This document shows positions 25,860 through 40,555 of a DNA stretch of 46,218 nucleotides, in pieces. The notes beneath the pieces were generated by a model. The model did no database searches and was not told where the DNA came from. It saw only the letters and a list, made by a program, of their open reading frames with translations. Location: NCBI RefSeq assembly GCF_024721015.1, contig NZ_JANAIF010000031.1, positions 1-46,218 of the forward strand. Reading direction: 5' to 3'. Position numbers and translations under genes: made by a program. This stretch comes from Xenorhabdus bovienii (GTDB lineage: Bacteria; Pseudomonadota; Gammaproteobacteria; Enterobacterales; Enterobacteriaceae). Within the stretch, counting starts at the first letter, position 1. Each line of letters starts with the position of its first letter.

Positions 25860-27224
25860 TCACTTCCCAATACAAAAACTCGAAAAAATCCTGCCCAGCA
25901 AATCATCCGAAGTAAATTCGCCGGTAATTTCACACAATACCTGTTGCGCCAGTCGCAATTCTTCCGCCAGCAATTCCCCTGAACGGGCAAAAACCAGTTG
26001 TTGATGGCCTTCCTGCAAATGTTCTGCCGCCGTATTCAATGCCTGTAAATGGCGACGACGGGCGAGGAAGCCCCCTTCGGTATTGCTGTTGAAACCCATC
26101 GCCTCTTTTAGATGATCCCGCAGCAAATCAATACCTTTCCCCTCACGGGCAGAGAGGCGGATTAATGAGTAACCACTTACTTCTAATACGCCGGTTTCTT
26201 CTCCGGTCATATCGGTCTTATTGCGGATCACGGTAACAGGCAGTGATGCAGGCAGCTTTGCCATAAATTCCGGCCAGATTTTCGCAGGTTCAACGGCATC
26301 CGTGGTCGTGCTATCTACCATAAACAGCACGCGATCCGCCTGCTCGATTTCCTGCCATGCGCGTTCGATACCAATGCGTTCCACTTCATCGCTCGCTTCG
26401 CGCAGCCCCGCCGTATCAATAATATGCAGCGGCATTCCATCAACATGAATATGCTCGCGCAAAACATCGCGGGTTGTACCTGCAATATCGGTGACAATCG
26501 CGGCTTCACGGCCAGCCAATGCGTTGAGCAAACTGGATTTACCCGCGTTTGGCCGCCCCGCGATAACCACTTTCATTCCTTCACGCAGCAAGCTTCCCTG
26601 ACGAGCTTGTGAACGAACGTGACCAAGCTCCGCAATCACCTCATCCAACTTGGCTTCTATCTTGCCATCGGAAAGAAAATCAATTTCCTCATCAGGAAAA
26701 TCAATCGCCGCTTCAACGTAGATACGAAGGTTAGTAAGCGCTTCCACCATTTGGTGGACGTGATGGGAAAATGTCCCTTGCAGAGAATTCATGGCTGAAC
26801 GGGCAGCTTGCTCAGAACTGGCATCAATCAGATCCGCAATCGCCTCAGCCTGTGCCAAGTCGAGTTTGTCATTCAAAAATGCACGTTCAGAAAATTCACC
26901 CGGATTGGCAATACGCACAGCAGAAATTGTCAGAATACGTTTTAACAGCAAATCAAGAATGACCGGCCCACCGTGCCCCTGAAGTTCCAGCACATCTTCG
27001 CCGGTAAAAGAGTTGGGGCCGGGGAAGTAAAGCGCGATGCCTTGATCCAGCACAGTTCCATCCACATCACGGAAGGGCAAGTAATCCGCATAACGGGGTT
27101 TCGGCAACTTGCCCAATACCACCTCAGCAACTTCCGCCGCCTTAGGGCCAGAAATACGCAGGATGCCTACACCGCCTCGTCCCGGAGGAGTGGCCTGAGC
27201 GACTATCGTATCGGTGGTATTCAT
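25860..27224 (-). CDS. mnmE: tRNA modification GTPase MnmE
   Basis: MnmE, with MnmG, adds the carboxymethylaminomethyl group to U34 of certain tRNAs. The 454-residue protein matches the enterobacterial sequence along its whole length: N-terminal folate-binding domain ([17 protein letters not shown]), helical domain, and the inserted G domain with G1 [10 protein letters not shown]3 DTAG and G4 NKTD. It ends with the conserved FCIGK containing the catalytic Cys. I used the ATG at 27224 (AGAGAG upstream) rather than one 8 codons earlier. Confidence 0.97.
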   Translation of the reverse strand: MNTTDTIVAQATPPGRGGVGILRISGPKAAEVAEVVLGKLPKPRYADYLPFRDVDGTVLDQGIALYFPGPNSFTGEDVLELQGHGGPVILDLLLKRILTISAVRIANPGEFSERAFLNDKLDLAQAEAIADLIDASSEQAARSAMNSLQGTFSHHVHQMVEALTNLRIYVEAAIDFPDEEIDFLSDGKIEAKLDEVIAELGHVRSQARQGSLLREGMKVVIAGRPNAGKSSLLNALAGREAAIVTDIAGTTRDVLREHIHVDGMPLHIIDTAGLREASDEVERIGIERAWQEIEQADRVLFMVDSTTTDAVEPAKIWPEFMAKLPASLPVTVIRNKTDMTGEETGVLEVSGYSLIRLSAREGKGIDLLRDHLKEAMGFNSNTEGGFLARRRHLQALNTAAEHLQEGHQQLVFARSGELLAEELRLAQQVLCEITGEFTSDDLLGRIFSSFCIGK

Positions 27225-27259
27225 GAAACTCTCTCTTTTACTAATCAACTGAAATAATA

Positions 27260-27280
27260 AAGGCGGCCAATGACCGCCTT
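27260..27280 (-). terminator. hairpin between yidC and mnmE
   Basis: A 7-bp GC-rich stem (AAGGCGG 27260-27266 with CCGCCTT 27274-27280) is followed on the minus strand by TATTATT. It could act as an attenuator between yidC and mnmE. The T-tract is weak, so read-through is likely. Confidence 0.5.
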
Positions 27281-27301
27281 CTAGTTAGCTCTTTTAAAGA
27301 G

Positions 27302-28915
27302 CTACTTTTTTTCGCGGGTATGCAAACCGCGTTTTTCCAGACTGCGGAAAATAACCTGCTGCTGGATGATGGTGACCAAGTTACTGACGATATAGTACAG
27401 CACCAGACCAGACGGGAACCACAGGAAGAAGACAGTGAACATTACGGGCATGTAAGTCATGATCTTCTGCTGCATAGGGTCGGTTACGGTCGTTGGTGAC
27501 AGTTTCTGGATCACAAACATGGTCGCACCCATCAGCAATGGCAGAATGTAGTAAGGGTCTTGTGCGGACAAGTCCTCAATCCAACCAATGAATGGCGCAT
27601 GACGCAGCTCAACAGAACCCATCAGCATGTAATACAACGCAAGGAAGATTGGCATCTGAATCACCAGAGGCAGACAGCCGCCCAGTGGATTCACTTTTTC
27701 TGTTTTGTACAGCGCCATCATTTCCTGACTCATGCGCTGACGATCATCACCATGACGCTCACGCATCGCCGTAATTTTCGGCTGCAACAGACGCATTTTC
27801 GCCATGGAGGTGTATTGCGCCTTAGTCAGCGGATACATGATACCGCGCACGATAAAGGTAATGGCGATGATGGAGAAGCCCCAGTTACCGATGAATTCAT
27901 GCAGGAATTTCAGCAATTTGAACAGAGGCTGAGAAATAAACCACAACCAGCCGTAATCAACGGTCAGATCCAGATGTGGAGCAACTTCAGCCATTTTGTC
28001 CTGAATTTCAGGGCCTACCCACAGAGTAGAGGAGATATTCTGCTTGCTGTTAGGTGCGATATTGACGGTTTCACCTTTGTACCCGATTATCGCCATTTTC
28101 TGGCTTTTCTGGTCAATCGTGTAGAAAGTACTGGTAGAGTTTGCGCCCGGCACCCAAGCAGTGGCGAAATATTGCTGCAACATCGCTACCCAGCCACCGT
28201 TGGTCGTTACGGCTAACGCTTTATCTTCAATATCGCCGAATTTGTATTTTTCGTATTTTGCTTCAGCTGATGAATAAGCAGCACCGCGATAAGTATGCAG
28301 AGCAAAGTTGCTGCTGCCAGTATCACGACTTTTCGGCAACTCAACACTCTGCTTCAACTGACCAAAGAACGCCATCTGCAACGGCTTGTCAGTCACGTTA
28401 TCGATGTTGTAATCGACAGAAACCGCGTAATTACCGCGTTTCAAAATGAAGGTTTTGACATAAACAACACCATCTGGTGCAGTGTAAGTCATCGGAATAC
28501 GCAATTCATTCTGACCATCAGCCAAAACGTAGCTATCCTGAGTGGTGTGGTAAAACGGGCGTTCAGCTTGATTATCTGGGCCATTGGTGCCAGTTAATCC
28601 ACTTTGAGCCTGATAAATGAACTCAGGGGTGCTTTCGAGCAGTTTGAATGGTTTGTTTGAACCGAGGGTATCAGGATAGGCCAGCAGATCAGCCTCTTCG
28701 ATATCACCGCCACGGGTATTAATGTGCAAAGAAAGCACATCCGTTTTCACGGTGATCAGTTTACCTTGCCCACTGCTTGCTTCGCTACTCGGCGTATTTG
28801 CTTGTTGCGTGATCTGTGCCGTTGGTTGTGGGTTCTGATCTTTCTCCCACGCCTGCCAGACCAAGAACGAAACAAACAGCAAAGCGATGAAAAGAAGATT
28901 GCGTTGCGAATCCAT
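27302..28915 (-). CDS. yidC: membrane protein insertase YidC
   Basis: YidC inserts and folds inner-membrane proteins, alone or with SecYEG. The 537-residue protein has the N-terminal membrane anchor ([19 protein letters not shown]), the large periplasmic domain, and the conserved insertase core of five membrane segments from about residue 340 ([15 protein letters not shown], then GWGFSII-like, [17 protein letters not shown]). It ends in the basic tail [10 protein letters not shown]. It follows yidD by 2 nt. Confidence 0.97.
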   Translation of the reverse strand: MDSQRNLLFIALLFVSFLVWQAWEKDQNPQPTAQITQQANTPSSEASSGQGKLITVKTDVLSLHINTRGGDIEEADLLAYPDTLGSNKPFKLLESTPEFIYQAQSGLTGTNGPDNQAERPFYHTTQDSYVLADGQNELRIPMTYTAPDGVVYVKTFILKRGNYAVSVDYNIDNVTDKPLQMAFFGQLKQSVELPKSRDTGSSNFALHTYRGAAYSSAEAKYEKYKFGDIEDKALAVTTNGGWVAMLQQYFATAWVPGANSTSTFYTIDQKSQKMAIIGYKGETVNIAPNSKQNISSTLWVGPEIQDKMAEVAPHLDLTVDYGWLWFISQPLFKLLKFLHEFIGNWGFSIIAITFIVRGIMYPLTKAQYTSMAKMRLLQPKITAMRERHGDDRQRMSQEMMALYKTEKVNPLGGCLPLVIQMPIFLALYYMLMGSVELRHAPFIGWIEDLSAQDPYYILPLLMGATMFVIQKLSPTTVTDPMQQKIMTYMPVMFTVFFLWFPSGLVLYYIVSNLVTIIQQQVIFRSLEKRGLHTREKK

Positions 28916-28917
28916 CG

Positions 28918-29178
28918 TTAATGTTCTCTGTTATCTTCGTTTTTTTTAGGTGGGACAGGATCATCACCACCTTCGTGTAAGGGGTGGCATTTTAATATGC
29001 GTTTCACTGTTAACCAACTGCCTTTTATCATTCCAAACCTGCGCAGTGCCTCAATGCCATATTGAGAACAGGTAGGATGAAAACGACAGCGAGGCCCCAA
29101 CAGTGGGCTGATCACCAACTGGTAGCCCCTGATTATCGCAATCAAGAGCCGCGAACCAAGCGACAGTGACGACGCCAT
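28918..29178 (-). CDS. yidD: membrane protein insertion efficiency factor YidD
   Basis: The 86-residue protein has the family core [19 protein letters not shown] equivalent (here [20 protein letters not shown]) and [18 protein letters not shown]. It assists YidC/Sec membrane insertion and is attached to the inner membrane through an amphipathic N-terminal helix. Its start lies inside the 3' end of rnpA, overlapping by 37 bp, the arrangement also found in E. coli. Confidence 0.95.
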   Translation of the reverse strand: MASSLSLGSRLLIAIIRGYQLVISPLLGPRCRFHPTCSQYGIEALRRFGMIKGSWLTVKRILKCHPLHEGGDDPVPPKKNEDNREH

Positions 29179-29501
29179 AATTTGCCCAACGCCTCCGTTA
29201 GCTCACGATTATCAAGCTCAGCAACCCCCTTCCTCACCAAAACCACAAAATCCATGGAAGGCAATTTATGCTGGTTTAAACGAAAACTTTCACGAGCCAA
29301 TCGCTTGATACGATTACGCTCATGGGCGCGTTTAACATTTTTTTTGGCGACGGTTAGACCGATGCGGGGATGCCCCAGCTCATTAAGGCGCCCAAGAATG
29401 GTTATCTCTGCGGAGCTTGCCCGTTGTGGCTGCTGGAAAACATAAGTGAAATGCTCGGGAGTTAACAAACGTAACTCCCTCGGAAAAGCGAGCTTAACCA
29501 C
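29142..29501 (-). CDS. rnpA: ribonuclease P protein component
   Basis: RnpA is the protein subunit of RNase P, which matures tRNA 5' ends. The 119-residue protein starts with GTG ([18 protein letters not shown]), as in E. coli. It carries the conserved RNR helix ([16 protein letters not shown]) that contacts the RNA subunit. It follows rpmH by 18 bp in the usual rpmH-rnpA operon. Confidence 0.97.
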   Translation of the reverse strand: MVKLAFPRELRLLTPEHFTYVFQQPQRASSAEITILGRLNELGHPRIGLTVAKKNVKRAHERNRIKRLARESFRLNQHKLPSMDFVVLVRKGVAELDNRELTEALGKLWRRHCRLVRGS

Positions 29502-29519
29502 GTGGTATGATTAGCTTTA

Positions 29520-30382
<863 letters not shown>

Positions 30383-31771
30383 GTGTCACTTTCGCTTTGG
30401 CAGCAATGTCTTGCCCGATTGCAGGATGAGTTACCTGCCACAGAATTCAGTATGTGGATACGACCCCTTCAGGCAGAACTGAGTGATAACACTTTGGCTC
30501 TCTATGCCCCCAACCGTTTCGTGCTGGATTGGGTAAGAGAGAAATATATCAACAATATCAATTTGTTATTAAATGATTTCTGTGGCCCTGAAGTACCGTT
30601 ACTGCGTTTTGAAGTCGGTAATAAGCCTGTTTCACCGAACCAGTCTACATCTCAGAAAATCATTGCCAACATGCCGATAGCTACTGCGCCGTCCAGTTTA
30701 TCTGTGCGCCCAAGCTGGGATAATGCAAAAGCCCAGCCAGAGTTATCCTATCGTTCCAATGTGAACCCAAAACATACGTTCGATAACTTTGTTGAAGGTA
30801 AATCCAACCAGCTCGCCAGAGCTGCGGCCCGACAAGTTGCCGATAATCCGGGGGGCGCATACAATCCGCTGTTCCTCTATGGCGGCACCGGCTTGGGTAA
30901 AACTCACCTTTTGCATGCCGTCGGCAATAGCATCATGGCGCGCAAAGCCAATGCAAAAGTGGTATACATGCATTCTGAACGTTTTGTTCAGGATATGGTA
31001 AAAGCATTGCAGAACAATGCGATAGAAGAATTTAAACGTTATTATCGCTCAGTGGATGCCCTGCTGATCGATGATATTCAATTTTTTGCGAATAAAGAGC
31101 GATCCCAAGAAGAATTCTTTCACACGTTCAATGCCCTGCTGGAAGGTAATCAACAGATTATTCTGACATCAGATCGCTATCCAAAAGAGATCAATGGCGT
31201 CGAAGATCGGTTAAAATCACGTTTTGGCTGGGGGCTGACCGTTGCCATCGAGCCACCAGAACTGGAAACACGCGTTGCCATTCTGATGAAGAAAGCTGAC
31301 GAGAACCAAATCCAGTTACCGGGTGAAGTGGCTTTCTTTATTGCCAAACGCCTGCGATCCAACGTTCGTGAGCTCGAAGGCGCTTTGAACAGGGTCATCG
31401 CCAACGCCAATTTTACCGGGCGGGCGATTACCATTGATTTTGTACGCGAAGCACTACGTGACTTATTGGCTCTACAGGAAAAGCTGGTAACTATTGATAA
31501 TATTCAGAAAACAGTCGCTGAATATTACAAAATCAAGGTTGCTGATCTGCTTTCCAAACGCCGTTCACGCTCCGTTGCCCGCCCAAGACAAATGGCAATG
31601 GCGCTGGCAAAAGAGCTGACGAATCACAGTTTGCCTGAAATCGGGGATGCCTTTGGTGGACGTGACCATACAACAGTCCTTCACGCATGTCGTAAAATCG
31701 AACAGCTGCGTGAGGAAAGTCATGACATCAAAGAAGATTTTTCTAACTTAATCAGAACATTATCTTCCTAG
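30383..31771 (+). CDS. dnaA: chromosomal replication initiator DnaA
   Basis: DnaA binds and melts oriC. From the GTG at 30383 (GGGGAG ribosome-binding site) the protein has 462 residues and begins with [20 protein letters not shown], the E. coli N-terminus. Domain III holds the Walker [10 protein letters not shown], Walker B LLIDDIQF and the Arg finger region. Domain IV ends with the DnaA-box-binding signature [18 protein letters not shown]. Only the domain II linker (about residues 90-130) diverges from E. coli. oriC itself is not expected next to dnaA in this group. Confidence 0.98.
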   Translation: MSLSLWQQCLARLQDELPATEFSMWIRPLQAELSDNTLALYAPNRFVLDWVREKYINNINLLLNDFCGPEVPLLRFEVGNKPVSPNQSTSQKIIANMPIATAPSSLSVRPSWDNAKAQPELSYRSNVNPKHTFDNFVEGKSNQLARAAARQVADNPGGAYNPLFLYGGTGLGKTHLLHAVGNSIMARKANAKVVYMHSERFVQDMVKALQNNAIEEFKRYYRSVDALLIDDIQFFANKERSQEEFFHTFNALLEGNQQIILTSDRYPKEINGVEDRLKSRFGWGLTVAIEPPELETRVAILMKKADENQIQLPGEVAFFIAKRLRSNVRELEGALNRVIANANFTGRAITIDFVREALRDLLALQEKLVTIDNIQKTVAEYYKIKVADLLSKRRSRSVARPRQMAMALAKELTNHSLPEIGDAFGGRDHTTVLHACRKIEQLREESHDIKEDFSNLIRTLSS

Positions 31772-31775
31772 CGCT

Positions 31776-32876
31776 ATGAAATTTATCATTGAACGTGAGC
31801 AATTATTAAAACCCTTACAGCAGGTTAGCAGTCCCTTGGGTGGCCGCCCTACCCTGCCAATTTTGGGCAACTTGTTGTTGCAGGTGACGGAAGGTTCCCT
31901 GTTGCTAACAGGTACAGATTTAGAAATGGAAATGAAGGCACGGGTTGCGCTGACTCAACCGCATGAACAGGGCGCAACAACCATCCCCGCGCGTAAATTT
32001 TTTGATATCTGGCGAGGATTGCCTGACGGAGCGGAAATCAGTGTTGAACTGGATGGCGATCGCATTCTGGTTCGCTCTGGCCGCAGCCGTTTTTCACTGT
32101 CTACCCTGCCGGCTTCAGATTTTCCCAATCTTGATGACTGGCAGAGCGAAGTCGAATTTTCTCTGCCACAGGCAACACTGAAACGTCTGATTGAATCCAC
32201 CCAGTTTTCAATGGCACATCAGGATGTGCGCTATTACTTGAACGGCATGCTGTTTGAAACCGAAGAGGAAGAACTGCGTACCGTTGCAACAGACGGCCAC
32301 CGTCTGGCAGTCTGCTCTATGAATATCGGCCAGAACCTGCCTTCCCATTCGGTGATCGTTCCCCGTAAAGGCGTCATTGAATTGATGCGGCTGCTCGATG
32401 GCGGCGATAGCCCGCTGCAATTGCAGATTGGCAGTAATAACATTCGCGCTCATGTCGGTGATTTCGTCTTCACATCCAAGCTGGTGGACGGGCGCTTTCC
32501 TGATTACCGCCGCGTACTGCCCAAAAACCCAGATAAAACGCTGGAAGCAAACTGTGACGTGCTTAAGCAGGCATTTTCACGGGCAGCGATTTTATCCAAC
32601 GAAAAATTCCGTGGTGTTCGTATCTATTTAAGCCAAAACCAACTCAGAATTACCGCAAACAACCCGGAACAGGAAGAAGCGGAAGAGATTGTCGATGTCA
32701 GCTACCAAGGCACTGAAATGGAAATTGGCTTCAATGTCAGCTATGTGCTGGATGTCCTGAATGCATTGAAATGCGAGCAGGTAAGTCTCTTGCTGACGGA
32801 TGCCACCTCCAGTGTAAAAATAGAGAATTCAGCCAGTCAGGCCGCGACTTATGTCGTGATGCCTATGCGCCTGTAA
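31776..32876 (+). CDS. dnaN: DNA polymerase III beta sliding clamp
   Basis: The 366-residue protein matches the beta clamp in length and throughout its sequence ([20 protein letters not shown] at the start, ending [11 protein letters not shown]). As a head-to-tail dimer it encircles DNA and tethers polymerases. It starts 4 nt after the dnaA stop, so it belongs to the dnaA-dnaN-recF operon. Confidence 0.98.
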   Translation: MKFIIEREQLLKPLQQVSSPLGGRPTLPILGNLLLQVTEGSLLLTGTDLEMEMKARVALTQPHEQGATTIPARKFFDIWRGLPDGAEISVELDGDRILVRSGRSRFSLSTLPASDFPNLDDWQSEVEFSLPQATLKRLIESTQFSMAHQDVRYYLNGMLFETEEEELRTVATDGHRLAVCSMNIGQNLPSHSVIVPRKGVIELMRLLDGGDSPLQLQIGSNNIRAHVGDFVFTSKLVDGRFPDYRRVLPKNPDKTLEANCDVLKQAFSRAAILSNEKFRGVRIYLSQNQLRITANNPEQEEAEEIVDVSYQGTEMEIGFNVSYVLDVLNALKCEQVSLLLTDATSSVKIENSASQAATYVVMPMRL

Positions 32877-32893
32877 CCACATTAACTCATTTT

Positions 32894-33985
32894 ATGATTC
32901 TCTCGCGTTTGCTGATCCGCGATTTTCGTAATATCGCGAATGCCGATCTGACTTTGGCAACCGGTTTTAATTTTCTGGTTGGGCCAAATGGCAGTGGTAA
33001 AACAAGTATACTGGAAGCCATTTATACATTGGGCCATGGGCGGGCTTTTCGCAGCATTCAGGCGGGAAGGGTGATCCGCCATGATTGTGAAGAATTCATT
33101 CTTCATGGGCGGCTGGAACAGCAATTCCACGAACGGATCTTGGCGGTAGGGCTGAGTAAAAACCGTCTGGGTGACAGCAAAGTCAGGATCGATGGCAGTG
33201 ACGGGCATAAAATTGCCGAACTGGCGAAAATGCTGCCGATGCAACTTATCACGCCAGAAGGTTTTACGCTGCTAAACGGTGGCCCTAAATACCGCCGCGC
33301 TTTTATTGACTGGGGCTGTTTTCACAATGAGCCGCGTTTTTTTACTGCCTGGGTCAACCTGAAAAGGCTGCTCAAACAGCGAAATGCGGCATTGCGACAA
33401 GTGACCCGCTACAGCCAAATCCAACACTGGGATCGTGAGCTTGCACCGCTAGCGACTGAAATAAGCCAATGGCGGGCTGAATACATTGCAGGTATTGCTG
33501 AAGATATCGAGAAAACCTGCAAACAATTTTTACCTGAATTCACCCTCAGCATCAGCTTCCAGCAGGGCTGGGACAAAGAGAGTGAATATGCAGAACTGCT
33601 CGCGCGGCAATTCGAGCGCGACAGAACGTTAACCTACACCGCTTCCGGCCCCCATAAAGCCGATCTACGGATCAGGGTGGACGGCACACCGGTAGAAGAT
33701 ATGCTCTCCCGTGGTCAGTTGAAATTACTGATGTGCGCGTTGAGGTTAGCGCAGGGTGAATATTTCACCCGACAGAGCGGGCAAAAATGCCTGTATCTGC
33801 TTGATGATTTTGCTTCTGAACTGGATGCCGGCCGTCGTCAACTGTTAGCCGAGCGTCTAAAATCTACGCAGGCTCAGGTATTTGTCAGTGCAATCACGCT
33901 TGGGCAAGTTACAGACATGATTGATGTAAATAGCAGGATGTTTCGCGTAGAACATGGCAAAATCGAGGTTCAACCACAGGATTAA
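32894..33985 (+). CDS. recF: DNA replication and repair protein RecF
   Basis: RecF is an SMC-like ATPase that, with RecOR, loads RecA at gaps. The ATG at 32894 gives 363 residues starting [18 protein letters not shown]. Visible motifs are Walker [10 protein letters not shown], the ABC signature LSRGQLKLL and Walker [13 protein letters not shown]. It follows dnaN by 17 bp. Confidence 0.98.
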   Translation: MILSRLLIRDFRNIANADLTLATGFNFLVGPNGSGKTSILEAIYTLGHGRAFRSIQAGRVIRHDCEEFILHGRLEQQFHERILAVGLSKNRLGDSKVRIDGSDGHKIAELAKMLPMQLITPEGFTLLNGGPKYRRAFIDWGCFHNEPRFFTAWVNLKRLLKQRNAALRQVTRYSQIQHWDRELAPLATEISQWRAEYIAGIAEDIEKTCKQFLPEFTLSISFQQGWDKESEYAELLARQFERDRTLTYTASGPHKADLRIRVDGTPVEDMLSRGQLKLLMCALRLAQGEYFTRQSGQKCLYLLDDFASELDAGRRQLLAERLKSTQAQVFVSAITLGQVTDMIDVNSRMFRVEHGKIEVQPQD

Positions 33986-36418
<2,433 letters not shown>

Positions 36419-36472
36419 TCGTCCTTATCCCAGATAGTTTTCCACTATCTGGCTGGGATACAAAAAATCCTT

Positions 36473-36509
36473 AATCTGGCTCACCTTGCAACACAAGGTG
36501 AGCCAGATT
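36473..36509. terminator. bidirectional terminator after gyrB
   Basis: A perfect 16-bp stem (AATCTGGCTCACCTTG, 36473-36488, with its complement at 36494-36509) encloses the loop CAACA. TATTTTAT follows on the plus strand and GGATTTTTTG on the minus strand. It can end both gyrB and the opposing tccC relic. A second, imperfect hairpin with arms TATCCCAGATAGT and ACTATCTGGCTGGGATA lies just before it. Confidence 0.85.
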
Positions 36510-36539
36510 TATTTTATCGGTTCTTTATTGTTGGCTACC

Positions 36540-37364
36540 TTATAAATGCGTATTCATTAGGCTTTGATTATGTAATTCAATCCTTTCCATAAATCTTGAA
36601 CTTGCCCCATGCTCACTCCCGATATAATCCCCACTAATTATTCCCGCATGAGGGATCTTATCGACAGCATCAGCCAAAATGCCCTTAATTCTAGATAAGT
36701 AACTTTTTACCCCTCGAGTGAATTGCCCACGCGCAGGAGAGGCAAATGGAATATTCGTTTGAATAACATTAAGCTGGCCGTCAGGCGCTGGGGTTGCATG
36801 ATACTCACTCAAAAACTCGGCTGTCTCCGTTGCGCTCGCTCTATTAGCCCACTGAGTATGAACTTGTTCTTTGTAGCTCCAATGTGGCTCAGTTCCATCA
36901 TAGCCATGAACCATAAGCCCTATGTTTTTTCCTTTACTCAGTAAATCAACCGTTGCTTCACCTAAACTCGATGTATCATCACGTGTAATAAGATTATTGC
37001 GGTGAGCAGCAAGTACATCCTGTAAAAATGTATCTGAGGCCGATGTTCTAGACGTTGCTTTCTTCTTTCCTTCCCCTTTAAATACCATTTTGAGCACATA
37101 GAAATTATTAGTATCTTTTCCTGCATGCTCCAATAGTGCCTTAACATCGGCAGTGGCATCACCTCCTGCAACGCTAGGGCCATGGAAAAAACCAAATGAA
37201 CCATCTTTGCGCTGTGCTACTCGAATATCGAAGTACCTAGCACCCGCTTCTGCTTGCTCCTTCAAGGTTAGATTTTGAGTTTTAAATGCTCGGGGCAATA
37301 GTGCTCCTAAACTCATTGAGAATCCGCTTTTTTGCCCTACTGTAGGCATAAGTGCCTGCGTCAT
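36540..37364 (-). pseudogene. PI-PLC-like effector part of the tccC relic (frameshifted from the RHS part)
   Basis: This open frame encodes most of a phosphatidylinositol-specific phospholipase C X-like domain. The second catalytic-type histidine region is GARYFDIRVAQRKDGSFGFFHG, and the later strands include NIGLMVHGYDG and IISGDYIG. The first catalytic-type histidine (MLGSHDAGTYAY) is encoded in the other frame at the end of the RHS gene. Removing one A from a run of six (37328-37333) would join the two. It is therefore the C-terminal toxin of a TccC protein, and not an independent gene. The nominal start MTQALMPTVG lies inside the overlap and has no good ribosome-binding site. Confidence 0.75.
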
Positions 37365-38706
37365 GGCTGCCCAGCATTGCTATCTGAGATAACTTAGTAT
37401 CCGCAGGTAACTCATTATGATTTATGGGAAGGTTTCCAGTCGGATCAAATAATGTAATAGGATTATTTCTCACCATTCGGAACAGGTTCAACCCGTCCAC
37501 TGTTCCCGCAGGATCGGCACTTAACCAACGCGCTGTCCACGGTTGGTAATAACGGTATCCATAGTAGTACAACCCCGTTGCATCCCGCTCCTTGCCCGAA
37601 TATCGGATGGTCTTGTAGTCCGCTTCTGTCTGGCTTCTGGCTGTCCACACCGCCGTGCCGCCATACGGATAGTATTCTTCCAGACTGATGATCTGCCCGT
37701 CACCGCCCACTTCCAGTCCGCTGCTCCCCACCAGATTATCGTAGCTGTAGCGTATCTGGTTGTTACTGAGCGCATCCGGTTTGCCGCTTTCCCAGTGCAG
37801 TACCCGCACTTGCGCCCGCCCCGCCTCACCGACCTTAATGATTTGAAGTACTTCCTTTTCCACATCGCCGTTTTTTGTGGTGCGCAGCTCCAGCTCCGGC
37901 AGATAAAGCACCCGCTGTTGCTGTTGGCTGCCACCAGTCTGCTGCGTACTGACTTTCACCACACGCTGATTACTGCCATCATAAAGATAACTTTCCCTGT
38001 CTGGTTGACCAGATAAACGATTTACCCGTGTCACTTGTTGCAACTCCCCCCTCATCGTCCAATCCAATCTCTGCCCTGGCATTAATTGCAGTTGAGACCC
38101 TGCCTTATCAAAAAAAGTATCTACTTTTGATGGTATGTCTGTCAGTGTGCTGAGTACGGCATGGTTATTACGTTCGGAGACAGTAATAGCAGTAGTGTAG
38201 TTGTGACCGGTTGCCGGCGCGCTGTGGCGTATCTGGGTTAGATTGTTACCACGGTCATACGTGTAAGTGCGGGTGTAGTTAGTGTAAGTGCTGCTGTCAG
38301 TATCCAGAGGAATAATCGGTGTCGGCAATTGATTAGTTTGCTGCCCAATTGATACAGGCTGTCGTAAAACATAAATCGCTTTAGCATCTACCTTCTGATT
38401 GCGCCAAAAGCGGGTAGCGTCAGCATCGACACTATCAGTACGTAGGACATCACCAGTGAGGGAGGAGAGATAAGTGAAATTGGGATTAATCGCTTGGTTC
38501 GACTGCTGCAATTCAGCCAGGCGCGGATCAATACTCGTGCTCAAACTGCCGTGGGCGTTAAACCGATAGCGAGTGATGCGATCATCGATGTGATCTGGCT
38601 GGTCAGGATGGCAATGGTAATGGATATCACGCACAGTCAGCATCCGGTTATCCTGCACGGTGACCACTGGCGTTTTGTGGTGAACCTGAAGGTTTTTATT
38701 TATCAT
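37282..38706 (-). pseudogene. tccC: TccC-type insecticidal toxin C component, internally deleted and frameshifted
   Basis: This is the RHS-repeat part of a Tc-toxin C subunit (TcC), whose shell encloses and releases a C-terminal effector. The N-terminus matches TccC (KTPVVTVQDNRML, IDPRLAELQQSNQ, NPNFTYLSSLTGD). After DSVDA it jumps to DATRFWRNQKV, which in full-length TccC lies a few hundred residues later, so a large central part is missing. A further short gap follows before IGQQTNQLP. The C-terminal core is intact, including GEAGRAQVRVLHWESGKP, RYSGKERDATGLYYYGYRYY and the aspartyl autocleavage motif DPAG...DPTG. It then frameshifts within the effector. I chose the ATG at 38706, which has CGGAG upstream. 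Confidence 0.88.
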
Positions 38707-38893
38707 GTCCATGCTCCGCATACCCCATTTCCCACAAGCTAAACTATGTTAAGTTTTGTCATGGCTAGGAGTCGTTAAAAAGGTTGTGTGATTTATTGAT
38801 AACCACCTGAATTTCACTTCAGAAGGAAACTCAGTGTCTGAGGCACGAGCAAAGTTTTTGTCAAAGGAAACCCCATCGTGGAGATCCTCAGGC

Positions 38894-39317
38894 AAGATTA
38901 ATTTAGAAGAACTTTACTGTCACGTCGATGACTTTTGCCAAAAACTTATTCCTCTCTGGCATCAGTAATTGATTGAATACGGGTTACTCAAGCGTTATCA
39001 GCCGGCTTCCCTTTTTCTCAGTGAAGCCATGAATAGCCTCACTTTATTTCATATGAGCCATCAAAAATTCTTATATTTCTCATATTAAGCACTATATTAG
39101 TGACGATTTCCGGGATTGGTCAGTGACACTCGGATGTTAACGCTGAAAAGAAGGGCGCTCATTCCCTTGTATACCTTCCTTTCATCACGCAAAGCACCGC
39201 AGTCAACTCGGTTTCTTGCTGGAAATTGTATCAGGGTTAATTGCTTATACGTTCCAACCGAAAAAACCGGGCTTGAATCTGCGGGCTTCTGAAATCAATG
39301 TTCTTAAACAGAGTTGA
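38894..39317 (+). mobile_element. IS982-family transposase relic
   Basis: Two fragments of an IS982-type transposase remain in one direction. The first (38894-39090) reads KINLEELYCHVDDFCQKLIP, a stop, then LKRYQPASLFLSEAMNSLTLFHMSHQ, the family N-terminus. The second (39195-39317) reads HRSQLGFLLEIVSGLIAYTF then QPKKPGLNLR, the family C-terminus. The middle with the DDE residues is deleted. The stretch 38707-38893 upstream shows no gene. It lies between tccC and asd, marking a former insertion site. Confidence 0.75.
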
Positions 39318-39319
39318 AA

Positions 39320-40429
39320 TTACAGCAAAATACGCAGCATACGGCGCAGAGGCTCTGCCGCTCCCCACAGCAATTGGTCACCGACGGTAAAGGCTGACAG
39401 ATATTCCGGCCCCATATTCAGCTTACGCAGGCGGCCAACGGGCGCATTCAGTGTCCCCGTAACCGCAGCCGGGGTTAATTCACGCATGCTCAATTCACGA
39501 TCATTTGGGATAACGCGAACCCAATCATTATGGGAAGCCAGCAGCGTTTCAATTTCATGAATGGAAATATCTTTTTTCAATTTCAGGGTAAATGCCTGAC
39601 TATGGCAACGCAGCGCTCCAATACGAACACACAGGCCATCAACAGGAATGATATTATTGCCTGTATTGAGGATCTTGTTGGTTTCAGCCTGCCCTTTCCA
39701 CTCTTCACGGCTCTGCCCATTGTCCAACTGTTTATCAATCCACGGAATTAGGCTACCTGCCAGCGGAACACCAAATTGATCCATCGGCAATGCGCCACTG
39801 CGAGTGAAATCTGTTACACGCTTTTCGATATCCAAAATTGCAGAAGCCTGGTTTTGCAGCTCACTTTCAACCTGATTATGCAGCATGCCCATTTGCACTA
39901 GCAGCTCACGCATATGACGAGCACCACCGCCAGAAGCCGCCTGATAAGTTGCTACCGACGCCCACTCAACCAGATTATTGGCAAACAACCCACCCAAAGA
40001 CATCAGCATCAAACTAACGGTACAGTTGCCGCCAACAAAGGTTTTAATGCCTTTATTCAGACCATCCTGAATATGCTGGTGGTTGACGGGATCGAGAATA
40101 ATAATGGCATCATCGCTCATACGCAGCGCAGAAGCCGCATCAATCCAATACCCCTGCCAGCCTGTCGCCTTCAGTTTGGGATAAATTTCGTTGGTATAAT
40201 CCCCACCTTGGCAGCTAATGATAATATCCAGTGCACCTAACGCCTCAATATCAAAGGCATCCTGCAAAATGCCCGCTTTCCCGGTAAAGTCGGGTGCCGG
40301 CTGCCCATGCTGGGATGTAGTGAAGAAGACCGGATTGATCTGGTCAAAATCACGCTCTTCCACCATACGCTGCATCAATACTGAGCCGACCATACCACGC
40401 CAGCCGATCAAACCTACATTTTTCATCAT
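39320..40429 (-). CDS. asd: aspartate-semialdehyde dehydrogenase
   Basis: Asd reduces aspartyl-phosphate to aspartate semialdehyde for lysine, diaminopimelate, threonine and methionine synthesis. The 369-residue protein is close to the E. coli enzyme: NADP motif [14 protein letters not shown], catalytic Cys in [10 protein letters not shown], and catalytic His in RCHSQAF. An AGGA ribosome-binding site precedes the ATG at 40429; the next codon is also ATG and gives the E. coli start. It is a single-gene unit surrounded by decayed mobile DNA. Confidence 0.97.
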   Translation of the reverse strand: MMKNVGLIGWRGMVGSVLMQRMVEERDFDQINPVFFTTSQHGQPAPDFTGKAGILQDAFDIEALGALDIIISCQGGDYTNEIYPKLKATGWQGYWIDAASALRMSDDAIIILDPVNHQHIQDGLNKGIKTFVGGNCTVSLMLMSLGGLFANNLVEWASVATYQAASGGGARHMRELLVQMGMLHNQVESELQNQASAILDIEKRVTDFTRSGALPMDQFGVPLAGSLIPWIDKQLDNGQSREEWKGQAETNKILNTGNNIIPVDGLCVRIGALRCHSQAFTLKLKKDISIHEIETLLASHNDWVRVIPNDRELSMRELTPAAVTGTLNAPVGRLRKLNMGPEYLSAFTVGDQLLWGAAEPLRRMLRILL

Positions 40430-40555
40430 GTTTATCCTGTCTTGAAAGATATCCGTCAGCTACCCTGACTTGTATTAAAGCTGACAAAATATGATAAAAG
40501 GTGCAAGTAAATTTATATGCTATGGCAACCGTATTTCAGCAAAGATCTGCTTACC

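Noticed and set aside
32771..32893. A 41-codon N-terminal extension of RecF
   Set aside because: It lies within dnaN in another frame; the RecF family starts at 32894.
37330..37345. Programmed -1 frameshifting at A AAA AAG in tccC
   Set aside because: The -1 product ends at a TGA five codons later; the effector frame needs a shift in the other direction.
36540..37364. An independent phospholipase gene
   Set aside because: Its first catalytic-type histidine is in the upstream RHS frame and it lacks a convincing start site.
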